Assembly: GCA_963834445.1 (NCBI GenBank)
Contig: CAWIBU010000006.1
Coordinates: 10,586-74,585 of the forward strand
From: PALSA-350 sp963834445
Lineage (GTDB): Bacteria; Acidobacteriota; Terriglobia; Terriglobales; Acidobacteriaceae
Reading direction: 5' to 3'
Length of the DNA: 64,000 bases
Made by a program: the position numbers and the translations under genes. A model generated the notes under the pieces. The model saw nothing but the letters and a program-made list of their open reading frames with translations, was not told the origin of the DNA and searched no databases. Positions within the stretch are counted from its first letter, which is position 1. Every line of letters begins with the position of its first letter. Positions 26,304 to 36,603 of this stretch are shown here, piece by piece.

Positions 26304-26813
26304 GATGTGAGCCAGACCGAAGGGAAGGAACTTCCCGAATTCTCCGAGCGCGTCTCCGGCAGTGCCGGAGAGTACCGCGACCGCCTTGTGGGCTTTGTCA
26401 TTGCTCAGGACATCGCGCTGGAGTTCAAAGAGAGCATCGCACCCGCACTTGGCGTGAGCTACGGAGGCAAGATCGCTTTGCTTCCCGGCCAGTCTTCCGC
26501 TGAGGAATTCTCAACCCTTGTGCATGAACTGGCGCACGAGATGTTGCACAAGGCCGACCGCCGCACCGCCACCACCAAGACCGTACGCGAAACCGAGGCC
26601 GAGGCAGTTGCCTTTGTCGTCGGAAAGACCATCGGCCTTGAGACGGGCAGGGCATCGGCGGATTACATCCACCTGTACCACGGCAACGCGGCCCTGCTCA
26701 CCGAGAGCTTGGAAGTGATCCAGAAGACTTCCGCCGTCATTCTCGCCGCAATCGAAAACCCCGCAGCCGAGACAACCGAAGAGCAGGAGCCGGAGCTGGC
26801 GCAAGCCAGCTAA
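26304..26813 (+). pseudogene. ardC: ardC antirestriction protein, 3' half (metalloprotease domain)
   Basis: Continues the broken ardC gene in frame from DVSQTEGKELPEF. It carries the zincin domain with HELAHEMLH (HExxH plus third ligand region) and the downstream ETEAEAVAFVV block. Together with 20378-20787 it would make about 306 residues, the usual ArdC length. The 3' half keeps an open frame and a GTG codon at 26307, but there is no ribosome site, so it is probably not expressed alone. parB follows 82 bases later. Confidence 0.85.
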
Positions 26814-26895
26814 CCCAAGACCTTGACGATGCGGACGGCCCCGCGCCGTCCGCTCAACTCCCCGCACGCCCCAACCGCTCAAAGGAGAGCAACCC

Positions 26896-28500
26896 ATGAA
26901 CACGAACACCGCGACTGAATACCGCAACCTTCCGCTTGCCGTCCTCACCGAGTCCGCCACCAACCCCCGCCGCATCTTTGAGGATTCCGCCCTCAAGGAG
27001 CTGGCCGAGAGCATCCGCAGCCAGGGCGTTCTGTCTCCCTTGCTTGTGCGGCCTCTTACCGACCAGAGCTTCGAGATTGTTGCCGGAGCCAGACGCTATC
27101 GCGCCGCGCAGATAGCCGAAGCCCCAACCGTTCCCGTCCGCATTGTCAACCTCACCGACGCCGAGGCATTGGAGGCGCAGCTAATCGAAAACCTGCAACG
27201 CCGCGACGTTCACCCGCTGGAGGAAGCGCAGGGATTCAAGGCCCTGCTCAACTTGGAAGACCCGAAGTACAACATTGAGCAGATCGCCGCTAAGGTAGGG
27301 AAGAGTCCTGCATATTGCGCAGCCAGGGTTCGGCTTACGGAACTTGCCGCCCCAATAGTCGAGGCGTTCTATGCAGAGGAGATCGGCGTAGGCCATGCCC
27401 TCTTGCTCGCCAAATTGCAGCCAGCACAACAGGAACAGGCGCTTGCCAATTGCTTCCGCGAGGAATGGAACGGAGCCGGGGCAAAGGCAAAACGCATCCT
27501 GCTCCCGGTGCGCCACCTGCAACAGTGGATTGAGCATAACGTTCTCTTGCTCTTGAAACAGGCGCCTTTCAACAAAAGGGACCCCCAACTTGTCCCCGCC
27601 GCCGGAAGTTGCGTCGAATGCCCTAAGCGCACCGGACACAACAAACTGCTCTTTGCGGATGTCAGCGGGAATTCTGATGCTTGCACCGATCCGAATTGCT
27701 ACGCCGCCAAGCTGGACGCCCACGTAAGAGCGAAGGTTGCAGCCAAACCCGAACTTGTCCAGATCAGCACCGCATACAGGCAGCAGCCGGAAGGAGAGAA
27801 GACCATCCCGCGCAACAAGTACGTTGAAATCCGGGAGGAAAAGCCGGACACGCCGGAGAAAGCGAAGTGGCCGGAATTCAAAACCTGCAAGTACACCACT
27901 GAAGCCATCGTGTCGGACGGCATCGACAAGGGCGAATTGCGGAAGGTTTGCACCGAGCCAACCTGCCCGGTACACCATCCCAAGAAACAGACGCCGAAGG
28001 CCGATGCCAGCTTCAAAGCGGAGCAGGAGAAGCGCCGCCGCGAGGAAGCGCTTGCCAACGCAACCGGAATTCGCGTCTTGCAAGCCATCGTGGCCGCCGT
28101 TCCCGTTCGACTGATGAAACGCGACCTGCTCTTTGTTGCCGAACAGTTGCTCTCATTGCTGGACGAAAAACGGCTGGAGATGGTCGCGCGGCATCGGAGC
28201 ATCAAGGCTAAAGAAAGAGAATCCGTCGCCAAACTTTTAGGAGCTTTTGTCCGCAAGGCCGACGAAGGAACTATCGGAAAGCTGGTTGTCGAAGCCGTAA
28301 TTTTGCTATCGGCCAGAACCCAGGCTGACGGCGGAAAGGCGCTTCGTGTCGCCGCCCAAGTCTACGGGATCGACACCGATGCCGTGGCCCTCAAGGTAAA
28401 GCAGGAGTTCACCGCGAAAGACAAGGCGAGAAAGGCTGCTAAGCCGGAGTCGAAACCGCCAGCAAAGCCAGAGGCCAAAATCGTTAAGAAGACCGCATAA
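26896..28500 (+). CDS. ParB/Spo0J-family partition-like protein
   Basis: 534-residue protein. Residues about 8-110 are the ParB N-terminal nuclease/CTPase-like domain (TNPRRIF, LAESIRSQGVLSPLLVRP, IVAGARRYRAAQ, LIENLQRRDVHPLEEA), followed by the KorB-type helix-turn-helix (NIEQIAAKVGKSPAYCAARV). A cysteine-containing middle (CVECPKRT...CTDPNCYAAK) may bind zinc, and the C-terminus is Lys/Ala/Pro rich. A good ribosome site (AAAGGAGAGC) precedes it. It lies between ardC and the mobilisation genes, as on integrative plasmids, and is one of the few genes of this region still intact. No parA is present. Confidence 0.87.
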   Translation: MNTNTATEYRNLPLAVLTESATNPRRIFEDSALKELAESIRSQGVLSPLLVRPLTDQSFEIVAGARRYRAAQIAEAPTVPVRIVNLTDAEALEAQLIENLQRRDVHPLEEAQGFKALLNLEDPKYNIEQIAAKVGKSPAYCAARVRLTELAAPIVEAFYAEEIGVGHALLLAKLQPAQQEQALANCFREEWNGAGAKAKRILLPVRHLQQWIEHNVLLLLKQAPFNKRDPQLVPAAGSCVECPKRTGHNKLLFADVSGNSDACTDPNCYAAKLDAHVRAKVAAKPELVQISTAYRQQPEGEKTIPRNKYVEIREEKPDTPEKAKWPEFKTCKYTTEAIVSDGIDKGELRKVCTEPTCPVHHPKKQTPKADASFKAEQEKRRREEALANATGIRVLQAIVAAVPVRLMKRDLLFVAEQLLSLLDEKRLEMVARHRSIKAKERESVAKLLGAFVRKADEGTIGKLVVEAVILLSARTQADGGKALRVAAQVYGIDTDAVALKVKQEFTAKDKARKAAKPESKPPAKPEAKIVKKTA

Positions 28501-28523
28501 TCGCCAGCCAAAGAAAGCACTCG

Positions 28524-28557
28524 GCGGAGTCTGGCCTCGTACAGGCTCCGCATTTTT
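28524..28557 (+). terminator. Probable rho-independent terminator after parB
   Basis: GCGGAG (28524-28529) pairs with CTCCGC (28546-28551), with a further inner CCT/AGG pairing, and is followed by ATTTTTG. It lies 24 bases after the parB stop. Confidence 0.5.
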
Positions 28558-29024
28558 GTACCCGCCTTTGCCCGTCTTCCCACCCTTGTTCGATGCTCCT
28601 GCCTGGGGGCAGGAGCGTCATCTCTGGCCCACCCGACGGGCAGTGCCGAACCGCTCTCGGCAGGAACGCACGGCATTGCCGGTTGTCAGTGACTGAATTG
28701 TGGCAAGGTGGTTGACGGCCCTGTACCGCAACTCAGTGACGCGGCTCGGCGCACCGAAAAGATTTGTCCCGAGCCCGTCTACTCACCCTTTAGCGATGCC
28801 CCAGAAAAGCGCCGGGGCGTCATGTTTTCCCCACCCGACGGGCAAACGCCTCCGGCAGTGCAATGCGGCACGCGATCTTGTTCCCCCGGTGTGTCGGGCG
28901 CGATTGCTCCATTTCATCTTGCCCGTTCGCGAGGGCCGACGCGCTTGCCGAATGCAAGCGCGCTGCTACGCAGCGGGTGGAAGGTGACACGTCATCCCCA
29001 GTCGGGGTCGCACGCGCCTCAATT
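28558..29024. other. Gene-free stretch with a diverged direct repeat
   Basis: No reading frame here has a ribosome site or recognisable product. A 15-base direct repeat, CCCACCCGACGGGCA, occurs at 28628-28642 and 28830-28844, inside a longer diverged copy (both have GCGTCAT upstream and a CGGCA-rich tail). It lies just before the oriT-like site and may be part of the same transfer-origin region or remnants of small genes. Confidence 0.4.
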
Positions 29025-29122
29025 TGTGAACATCTTGATTTTGAGGTATTTGGATGAATTGTGTTCCTGCTTGTAAACGCGAATACCTCCGCCAGGTCTC
29101 CCACGTTTACAAATGTGAACAT
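29025..29122. other. Candidate origin of transfer (oriT)
   Basis: A 98-base segment packed with repeats: direct repeats TGTGAACAT at both ends (29025-29033 and 29114-29122), an 8-base perfect inverted repeat GAGGTATT/AATACCTC (29043-29050, 29082-29089), and a 9-base perfect inverted repeat TTGTAAACG/CGTTTACAA (29071-29079, 29104-29112). It is AT-richer than its surroundings and lies 80 bases upstream of the MobC-like, coupling protein and relaxase genes, the usual place of oriT. No experimental nick-site motif could be matched. Confidence 0.5.
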
Positions 29123-29202
29123 GATTCAATGGACTGACTTAGCGCCTTCATGTTTGACAAGACCGAAGCTCCGGGTTACTTTGCGACTAGGCGACTGAGC
29201 TG

Positions 29203-29610
29203 ATGTCTTCCCCCGATACCAGACCGCCTTCTGTGGTCCCGCCAGCTGTGTCCGCTCCCCGGGCAGGTGAGAGTTTTCGGGCCAAATCCATCGCCACCCG
29301 GATTACCGAGACGGAATTCGTCGAGATTGAATCAGCCGCTTCCGCCCAGGGCAAGAAGGTCGCAGAGTGGCTTCGCGATGCTGCCCTCGCTCAGGCTCGA
29401 GGACGCCGCGCCGACGAAACGGACCCGGTCTTATTGGCAGAGCTGATGGCCATTCGGACCCTATTTGTGAATCTGTTTGCTTCCGCATCGAAGGGTCCGC
29501 TAAGCGAAGACTCCATTCGCAAGATGGTCGCGTACGCGGATTCGATCAAACTTCAAAAAGCTGAAGAATTCCTGGCAAGTCGAAAGGAAGGCAAGACCGG
29601 AAAAATCTAG
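29203..29610 (+). CDS. MobC-like mobilisation accessory protein
   Basis: 135 residues. The segment KSIATRITETEFVEIESAASAQGKKVAEWLRDAAL has the form of a ribbon-helix-helix mobilisation protein (MobC/plasmid relaxosome family), with a basic Pro-rich start and a helical tail. Such proteins bind oriT next to the relaxase. It is the first gene after the candidate oriT, and the coupling protein gene starts 12 bases after its stop with a strong ribosome site. It is intact, unlike its two downstream partners. Confidence 0.65.
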   Translation: MSSPDTRPPSVVPPAVSAPRAGESFRAKSIATRITETEFVEIESAASAQGKKVAEWLRDAALAQARGRRADETDPVLLAELMAIRTLFVNLFASASKGPLSEDSIRKMVAYADSIKLQKAEEFLASRKEGKTGKI

Positions 29611-29621
29611 GAGGTCATACT

Positions 29622-31624
29622 GTGCCACCGCTCCGATTTCCTCGACGGTCCCTGTTCTGGTTCGTCATCTTCCTGGGCATGTTGGTTGCTCTTCCCGCCC
29701 TTCCCTTGTTGGGATCCTTCATGTTCTTCGTGGAGCCGCCGCTTCAGCGGCACTATCTGCTCGCCTACGTAGAAAGTGCAAAAATCGCCGGCCAGCACAG
29801 CGCGACGACTCCGGTAGTCTGGCTTTACAAGACCGCTCCCGGTCGGCGCCATGTTCTCCTCAGTGAGCGCGACGTCCAGTCAACGAATAGTGGAACTCTC
29901 GGTGTTCGACTTTCTCCAGCGGCCTTGGCGGATGGGTGGACAGGCATTGAAGCGGGTGCTCAGGAGCGAGTGAACTCGGCAGAATTGGAAACGTTCCTAC
30001 GAGCGAACATCTACAACGGTCACAGCTACGGGTGGGTAGTTGCCGAACCGCTACTGCTCGGTTTTCTCCCAATTGCTGGATTGGTGGCTGTGGTGATCGC
30101 GATCAGGCGCAGATCGAGCGTTTCACGAAGTCACGAAGAGCGGCATGGAAGGCGGACCAGGGGTCCTGAACTGATTTCGGCTGCCGACTGGAATACCAAG
30201 CTGCGGCCAGATGGTCTTCGCCTCCAGTTGGATACTCCCACATTCAGTCAAATCCAGTCTCGCTTCCTTGGCCGTCGCCCTCCTTCACTCGGGATTCGCA
30301 AGAAATCTTGAATCGAGCCACATCCTTATTATGGGCGACAGCGGCAGCGGAAAAACCTCCGCCATGCGCCAGATCCTTCGTCAGGTTGCGTCTCGGCAAG
30401 ACGTAGCAGTTGTTTACGATCCAGCTCTTGAGTTCACACCCGAATTCTATTCACCAGAGCGCGGTGACATCATTCTGAACCCTCTCGACGATAGATGCCC
30501 TTATTGGGACATTGCGGAAGAATCACAATCAGATGATGCCAACGCCGCCATGGCGGCGGCTCTATTTCCAGATAAGGATTTTGAAAAGGACTATTTTACG
30601 GACGCGCCCCGCCGAGTCTTTAGCTTTTTGATGCGCCGTCAGCCCAGCCCTCAGCAGCTGATCGCATGGATGAGCAATTCGGAGCAAATAGAGGCGATGG
30701 CGAAAGGCACACCTTATGCGTCGTTCCTTGATCCTGGTGCGCCTGCCCAAAGAGGAGGTGTGCTTTCGAGTTTCAATATGATCGCCGAAAGTCTTGAACT
30801 CTTGCCGCCTAAGGATGAGGCCCGCGCCGGTCTATTCGTCGGGGCGCTGGAATGCTGAACGGCGTCAATGGATATTCCTGACTTCCAGTCCGGCCTCTCG
30901 CCAAAAAATTCTGCCCCTTCACAGCGCATGGCTGGACATGCTGATCCTCCGCACAATGGAGCCGGCAATTCATCGCGCCAAGCCCGTCTGGTTTGTCCTC
31001 GATGAAGTCGCGAGCCTGAATAAACTGCCTCAGCTCCATACAGCAGTCACGGAGGCGCGAAAATCGGGAAATCCGGTGGTGCTGGGCTTTCAGGGACGTA
31101 GCCAAATCGAGAAAAGATACGGGAAGGATGCTGAAACAATGCTTTCCCAGCCAGCGACAAAGCTCTTTTTGAAGACTTCGGAGCCGCATTCGTCGAAGTG
31201 GGTTTCTGATGCTATTGGAGAGATTGAGGTGGAGCGTCTCAAGGAGTCGCGGCGGCACAGCTTGTTACCCGGCAACCGGCAATACTCGATGGAGATCGTG
31301 AACAAGCCGCTCGTGATGGCTTCCGAAATAGCGGGATTGGAACCCCTTCACGGCTATATCAAACAAGAAAACCTTGTCGTCAAAGCCAGATTCCCATACG
31401 TTCGTGCAATTGAGCGCCAGCCGGCTTTTCTGGAGCGTGGAGCTATCGCCACTTCGACACCAGCGAGGGTCAAGGATAAGGCTACGCAAAGTCTTCAGGA
31501 AGTAGTCATCGAAATGCCCCCGAAAAGTCCGGCAGAAAGACAAGGCATATTTCCCCTTTCTTCGCAGCGGAAGGTCGCGAATGCCGAACCCACCGTCTGG
31601 GACGAATCTCAGTGGATTGACTGA
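29622..31624 (+). pseudogene. Type IV coupling protein (TraD/VirD4-like), two frameshifts
   Basis: Starts at GTG 29622 after AGGAGGT. Frame one gives an N-terminal membrane segment (SLFWFVIFLGMLVALPALPL) and a second one near residue 145. Near 30,295 the frame shifts to one reading LESSHILIMGDSGSGKTSAM (Walker A), VVYDPALEF and GDIILNPLDDRCPYW. It shifts again near 30,840 to RQWIFLTSS, then PVWFVLDEVASLNKLPQLH (Walker B) and QGRSQIEKRYG, ending at 31624. Joined, it would be about 665 residues, normal for TraD-type ATPases that feed the relaxase-DNA complex to a type IV secretion system. No secretion genes are in the window. Confidence 0.85.
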
Positions 31625-31684
31625 ACTTTCTCTTGCCCAATTCAGGCGGCCTCTGGACCGTTTCGAATTTTGGAGTTGAGGGCT

Positions 31685-34363
31685 ATGTTGACCATTTCGA
31701 AGGCGCTCTCTGCAGGGCAGGCGCAAACGTACCACTCTCGGGAGTTCACTTCTGAAGAACAGAATTATTGGAGCCAGGACCGACGCGCGCACAGCGAGTG
31801 GCGCGGGGCACTGGCGGAAGAATGGGATTTGAAGGGTTCCGTGGGAGCATCGCATTTTGCGCGATTGAGTGAAGGTCAACACCCCGAAACAGGCGAGCAA
31901 ACTGGTCAAACACCAGCCTGCTCGGACATACGAGAACGAATATGGGAGGCAGATCACGAGTGCTGAGCATCGGGCCGGGTGGGACGCCACCTTCTCTGCG
32001 CCGAAATCAGTCTCGTTGACCGCACTCGTCGGCGGCGATGATCGGATTCGCGAAGCACATCGCGAGAGCGTCGGCGTTGCTTTGGCAGAATTGGAACGAT
32101 ATACGCAGGCCAGGATGGGCAATACCCGCACTCCGGAAACAACAGGGAAGTTCGTTGCAGCAACCTTTGAGCATGACACCGCGCGGCCAGTTGAGGGATA
32201 TGCTGCCCCGCAGCTTCACACGCATGCTGTCATTTTCAATGTGACTGTCCGCGAAAATGGCCAAACGCGAGCCCTCCAGGAGCGCAGCCTCTTCCAGTCA
32301 CAGCATTATGTGACGAGTGTTTACCGTTCGGAACTCGCCTTGCGCCTTCAAGGGCTGGGCTATTCGATCGAGCGGGGCAAGTATGGACAACCAGAAATTA
32401 AAGGCTACACGCAGGAATACCTCGATGCCTCCAGCCCACGGCGGGAGCAAATTCAGGAGCACTTGCAGTCCATCGGAATGGAAGGCGCCGGCGCAGCCCA
32501 AGTCGCTGCTCATAGGACCCGCGATCAAAAGGAACTGCTTTCGCCGGAGGACGTCCTTAAACGACACCGAGAGTTGTCCGCTCAGTATGGGCATCAACCA
32601 GATCGAGTGGTTGCGGAGGCCCGCCAGCACACACCAACTCGTTCTCACCAGCCCGAGAAGATCGCTCAGCAGGCGGTGACCTACGCTCGTAGCCATGTCT
32701 TCGAGCGCGCCGCTGTTCGCGACGAGCGAGTTGTTCTTCAGTCTGTGCTCGATCGTGGAATGGGCCAAATTAGTTTTCAGCAAGCACGCGAAGAACTCGA
32801 GCAGCGGGTGAAGACAGGTGAGTTCCGAATACTCGAACCCCAAGAGGGAGAGGCCGGGCGGCGATACTCAACGGCAGAAATGATACGGCTTGAGAAAGAA
32901 ACAGTCGCCCGAATGGAGGATGGGCAATCAACGTGGTGTAACCAACTCACCACTTGTCCGCAGTCGGAGACCGGTGCTGCGGTAGTGAATCATCACGCTG
33001 AGATGAATGCTGCCCAACGCAGCGCCGTTCATGAAATCTTGAATTCGCGCGAACAGATCGTAGGACTTGACGGTCGAGCAGGCGCCGGAAAGACGACGAC
33101 CCTCTCAGTCGTTCGTGAGGCTGCCGAGACTGAGGGCTACCGCATTGAAGGATTCGCGCCCACATCTCGTGCTGCACAGAAGCTTGCCGAAGCCGGAATT
33201 GAAACTACAACATTGCAGCGCCACCTCGCCCGCGGCGAGCAGCCCGATAGCGGTGACCGGCGCCTTTACGTTCTGGACGAGTCCTCTCTCGCATCGACGA
33301 GGCAGATGCACGCGTTCGTGAACTCGACTCCATCCGAGTGACAGAGTGCTTCTGGTAGGCGACACGCGGCAGCACGAGGCAGTCGAAGCGGGCCGACCCT
33401 TCGCTCAACTTCAGGAAGCCGGCATGAAGACGGTACGGCTCGACGAGATCGTTAGGCAACGCGACCCGGCCCTTAAGGAGGTCGTAGAGCAACTAGCCCG
33501 CGGAGAAGTACAGGCAGGCGTGGCTAGCCTCGAGCGGCAAGGACGAGTCATCGAAATGCCAGCGCGGGCGGACCGAATTGCGGGTATAGCTCGCGAATAC
33601 GTAAAGGCTCCCGGCGCCACATTGGTGATTTCGCCAGATAACCGCTCCCGTACAGAAATCAACGAGCGGATTCATGCGGAACTCCAAGCAAATGGCATAG
33701 TCAGCAAGGATGAACGCCAAGTGACCACGCTCATTGCTCGCCAGGACATGACAGGGGCCGACCGTAGCTGGGCACAGAAATATCAGGTGAATGACGTATT
33801 GCGATATTCCCGAACGTCAAACGAAACCGGCATTAAGAAAGGGGAGTACACGCGCGTCACGAACATTGATGCACGTGGCAACGTGATAACGGTTTTGCGA
33901 GTGGATGGCAGCGAGCGCACGTATGATCCACGGCGGCACACCGGAGTGTCAGTGTATCGTGACGAGCAGCGAGCCTTCTCCGTCGGTGATCGGGTTCAGT
34001 TCACAGCTCCCGAATCAGGATCTGAAGATCGCAAACCGCGAGCTTGGAACAATCAAGGCCATCGATGAGAGTGGGATAATGGCGATTCGGCTGGAGAGCG
34101 GCCGAGACTTGCAAATCGAACCGCAGCGCCACCCGCATCTGGATCACGGCTATGCCGTCACGAGCTATTCCGGTCAAGGGCAGACCGCTGACCGGGTTCT
34201 GATTCACGTTGACACCGATCTGCCGGCGAAAGACCTGATCAACAATCGAATGGCCTATGTCGCCGTCTCTCGCGGGGCTTCCGATGCCCAGATCTTCACC
34301 AATGATCGCAGCAGACTGGCCGAGGTCTTTAAGCAGAGATGTATCACACGAGAGTGCGCATAA
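31685..34363 (+). pseudogene. MobF-type relaxase/helicase (TraI/TrwC-like), three frameshifts
   Basis: Starts at ATG 31685 (MLTISKALSAGQAQTYHSRE). A first shift near 31,870-31,920 leads to the relaxase core (WDATFSAPKSVSLTAL and the metal-binding PQLHTHAVIFN). The helicase half follows: Walker A GLDGRAGAGKTTT and YVLDESSLAS. A second shift at about 33,340 leads to LLVGDTRQHEAVEAGRPF, and a third at about 34,020 to the C-terminal RecD-like motif HGYAVTSYSGQGQTADRV and AVSRGAS. Joined it would be about 890 residues. The TraI N-terminal nicking domain and helicase are recognisable, but the gene cannot make the full protein. Confidence 0.87.
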
Positions 34364-34668
34364 GCCGGAGAAGGCGGTTTCTCCTGCCCAGCAAGATGTC
34401 ACTCAATCACCGAAACCTGCGCGAAACCCTGGAATGGAGGTTGGCATCGGCGTCTAGTTTTTAGCCGAATGGCATGCGCAGGCTGATGGGGCGGCGACGG
34501 AGCTGCATCGAGGCAGCAAGACAGTGAATAGGCTGGTTCACTTGTGAGCGCAGTCCCAGATCGCTGCAACTCATAACGACCTCATTCCTTTCTGCAATTC
34601 GCCGACGCCAGTTTAAAATTAGCCAACGAACCTAAATCCTTAACAAATGAGGATTGAAAAGGAACACT
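34364..34668. other. Intergenic spacer, no feature seen
   Basis: About 300 bases between the dead relaxase gene and the next cargo gene. No open frame with a ribosome site, hairpin terminator or repeat is apparent. The downstream part becomes AT-rich (TTTAAAATTAGCC, TAAATCC), which may hold the promoter of the next gene. Confidence 0.3.
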
Positions 34669-36603
34669 TTGCCTCTGAACATTTCAGACAGAGTCCTCGC
34701 CGATGGCATTAGCTTGGTTGGTTCAAGCGAGTCGCTGGGTGCCATGCTACCTGAGGTGTTAAGCGCCTACGTGGGACCGGAGTTTGCAGTTCATGAGGGT
34801 CAAATAGTGCGAACAGCAGGCCAGGAGATGCTCAACTTCCATGCAGTTGTGCACACTGCAGCTTCGTCGCCTCCCGCATTCCGACCGGAGGAAGTAGCCT
34901 GCGTTATCGAGGCGGTGGAAACGTTAGATCTGGCGTCATTGGCGACGGCGTATGACAAGATTGTGGCGGCGAAGGTGGTTCCCAAGTCACCGCTTCCCAA
35001 AGGTTCGGCCGTTAGGACGGATAGAACGCTCGGCATGATCTTTGCGAAATCGTCAGCGGTGGCGCTGGACATGCTCGCCGACGAAATGGATCGATTGAAC
35101 CGGCAAAATCTGAGTTCGAATTGGCCGGACATGGTTGCGGTCCTCGGGGTCGGAACTTTAAATTACGCAGTTCAGTTTCCCGGCGAAGGTGTGCTTGGAG
35201 ATTTCATGCCTCCCGCCGCGGATACGACTGGCGAGCGCCGGCCGGCGATGTACGTCGTTCAGGCCCTCAAGCCCGCCGGGGAATTCACATTCAATAAAGC
35301 GCTTGCCTATTTGATTGGGCATCTCGGGATTTTCACTCCTTCTGCAGACTTGCCCAAATTTCCCGAGATTCTAGTGGGAGTGACCAAGAACAGTATCATC
35401 TTGGCCGGCTATCAGTTCAACAAGGACAACAATCTTGTTCCGGTACCTCCTGAGTTTCGAAACGATCGCTACATTCCACCCTGGCCCTATCGAATTGAGG
35501 GACCAGACGGCAAACCTCTGGCTCTCCTCCAGTATTTGCAGTGGAAGGATGGCGCGGTTTTGATGCTGAAGAGCCTCCTGCCTGAAGGTGCGATTCCACT
35601 GGAGGGCCTGATGGTGTTCTTGGGCGCGGCTGCGATGCAAACCGGATACATCGTGCGCCGCCCGCCCGCTACTCAGCTATCAAATGTATTGCCAATCAAT
35701 CAGCAGGATTTCAACGTCCTATTACAGCGTATTCAGAGCCAATCAAACATGCGGGTTGTACTGGAGTCTCCCGGGTGGGTGTTCCAGAAGTTTACTGACG
35801 AAGGTTCACGTTCACCTTTCATGACGAGGCTATTCATAGGAGTCACGCGCCTTCGGGATCAGGTTTATCACGATAAGAGTGCGGTGGATTCCTTCGATAA
35901 CGCGTACAACTTTGCGCTCACGACGATGCTTGACGTGCGCGCTCTCGCCACGGAGATAATTGATCTTGTCCAGAACCACTCCTCAAGAGTAAGCAGCGGG
36001 CAAATCGCGAAGGTGGTCGCCGGGAACAACATGCGTATCGATGAGTCTATCGACCGCGATCTGCGCACCAAGGTGGAGTCGTTTCTCGTTGCGGCCGCCC
36101 GAGTTCTCAAGAAGGGACTTCAGGAATTCAGCGTGTTTCTCGGCGCGGACATCGGCTTTCTGTTCAAGAAGGAAGCCACGTTCCTTAACGGAATCGCCAA
36201 TTTGAGAAAATTCGACCCGCCGCTTGCAGACTATCTCCTGAGCGTAAGACCGTGGTCAGAAGCGCTCCAATTGACACGGAATAGCATCGAGCATGCAGCT
36301 TGGACGCCACCGAAGATGAGCTACCATCAGACGGGACAATCTGTAGAAGCCGTCGAACCGCAACTCGTACAGACCCCGATATCACAATACGTCATGTTCA
36401 TTACGGACAGACTTTCGTGTTTCATCGAGGAATTCAGCGTGCATTGTCTACAGCAAAGGCTGCCGCGGGAAATTACCGTTACGGAGATCCCGATCCCGCA
36501 ACGAGTCGCTGAACTCCCGGAGAGGTTTCACATCACAGCTTCGATTGGTGGGCTTCCCGCTTGGGTTTTGAAATACCATTCCGAGCTATTCGACCAGGTA
36601 TGA
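34669..36603 (+). CDS. Uncharacterised protein with C-terminal HEPN-like RNxxxH motif
   Basis: 644 residues from TTG 34669, which has AAAGGA 5 bases upstream; TTG 34654 in frame is an alternative. I do not recognise a family for the N-terminal 420 residues. They look globular, alternating strands and helices, without membrane segments. The C-terminal 200 residues are mainly helical and contain LTRNSIEHAAW (Arg about residue 537), which matches the RNxxxH signature of HEPN ribonuclease domains. The gene is uninterrupted, although the transfer genes before it are broken. It is followed, 460 bases later, by a membrane-anchored phosphoesterase and then the island end. A defence or toxin role is inference from motif and location only. 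Confidence 0.7.
   Translation: MPLNISDRVLADGISLVGSSESLGAMLPEVLSAYVGPEFAVHEGQIVRTAGQEMLNFHAVVHTAASSPPAFRPEEVACVIEAVETLDLASLATAYDKIVAAKVVPKSPLPKGSAVRTDRTLGMIFAKSSAVALDMLADEMDRLNRQNLSSNWPDMVAVLGVGTLNYAVQFPGEGVLGDFMPPAADTTGERRPAMYVVQALKPAGEFTFNKALAYLIGHLGIFTPSADLPKFPEILVGVTKNSIILAGYQFNKDNNLVPVPPEFRNDRYIPPWPYRIEGPDGKPLALLQYLQWKDGAVLMLKSLLPEGAIPLEGLMVFLGAAAMQTGYIVRRPPATQLSNVLPINQQDFNVLLQRIQSQSNMRVVLESPGWVFQKFTDEGSRSPFMTRLFIGVTRLRDQVYHDKSAVDSFDNAYNFALTTMLDVRALATEIIDLVQNHSSRVSSGQIAKVVAGNNMRIDESIDRDLRTKVESFLVAAARVLKKGLQEFSVFLGADIGFLFKKEATFLNGIANLRKFDPPLADYLLSVRPWSEALQLTRNSIEHAAWTPPKMSYHQTGQSVEAVEPQLVQTPISQYVMFITDRLSCFIEEFSVHCLQQRLPREITVTEIPIPQRVAELPERFHITASIGGLPAWVLKYHSELFDQV

Noticed and set aside
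27181..28083. 300-codon minus-strand frame
   Set aside because: Antisense to the ParB-like gene; no ribosome site and no recognisable domain.
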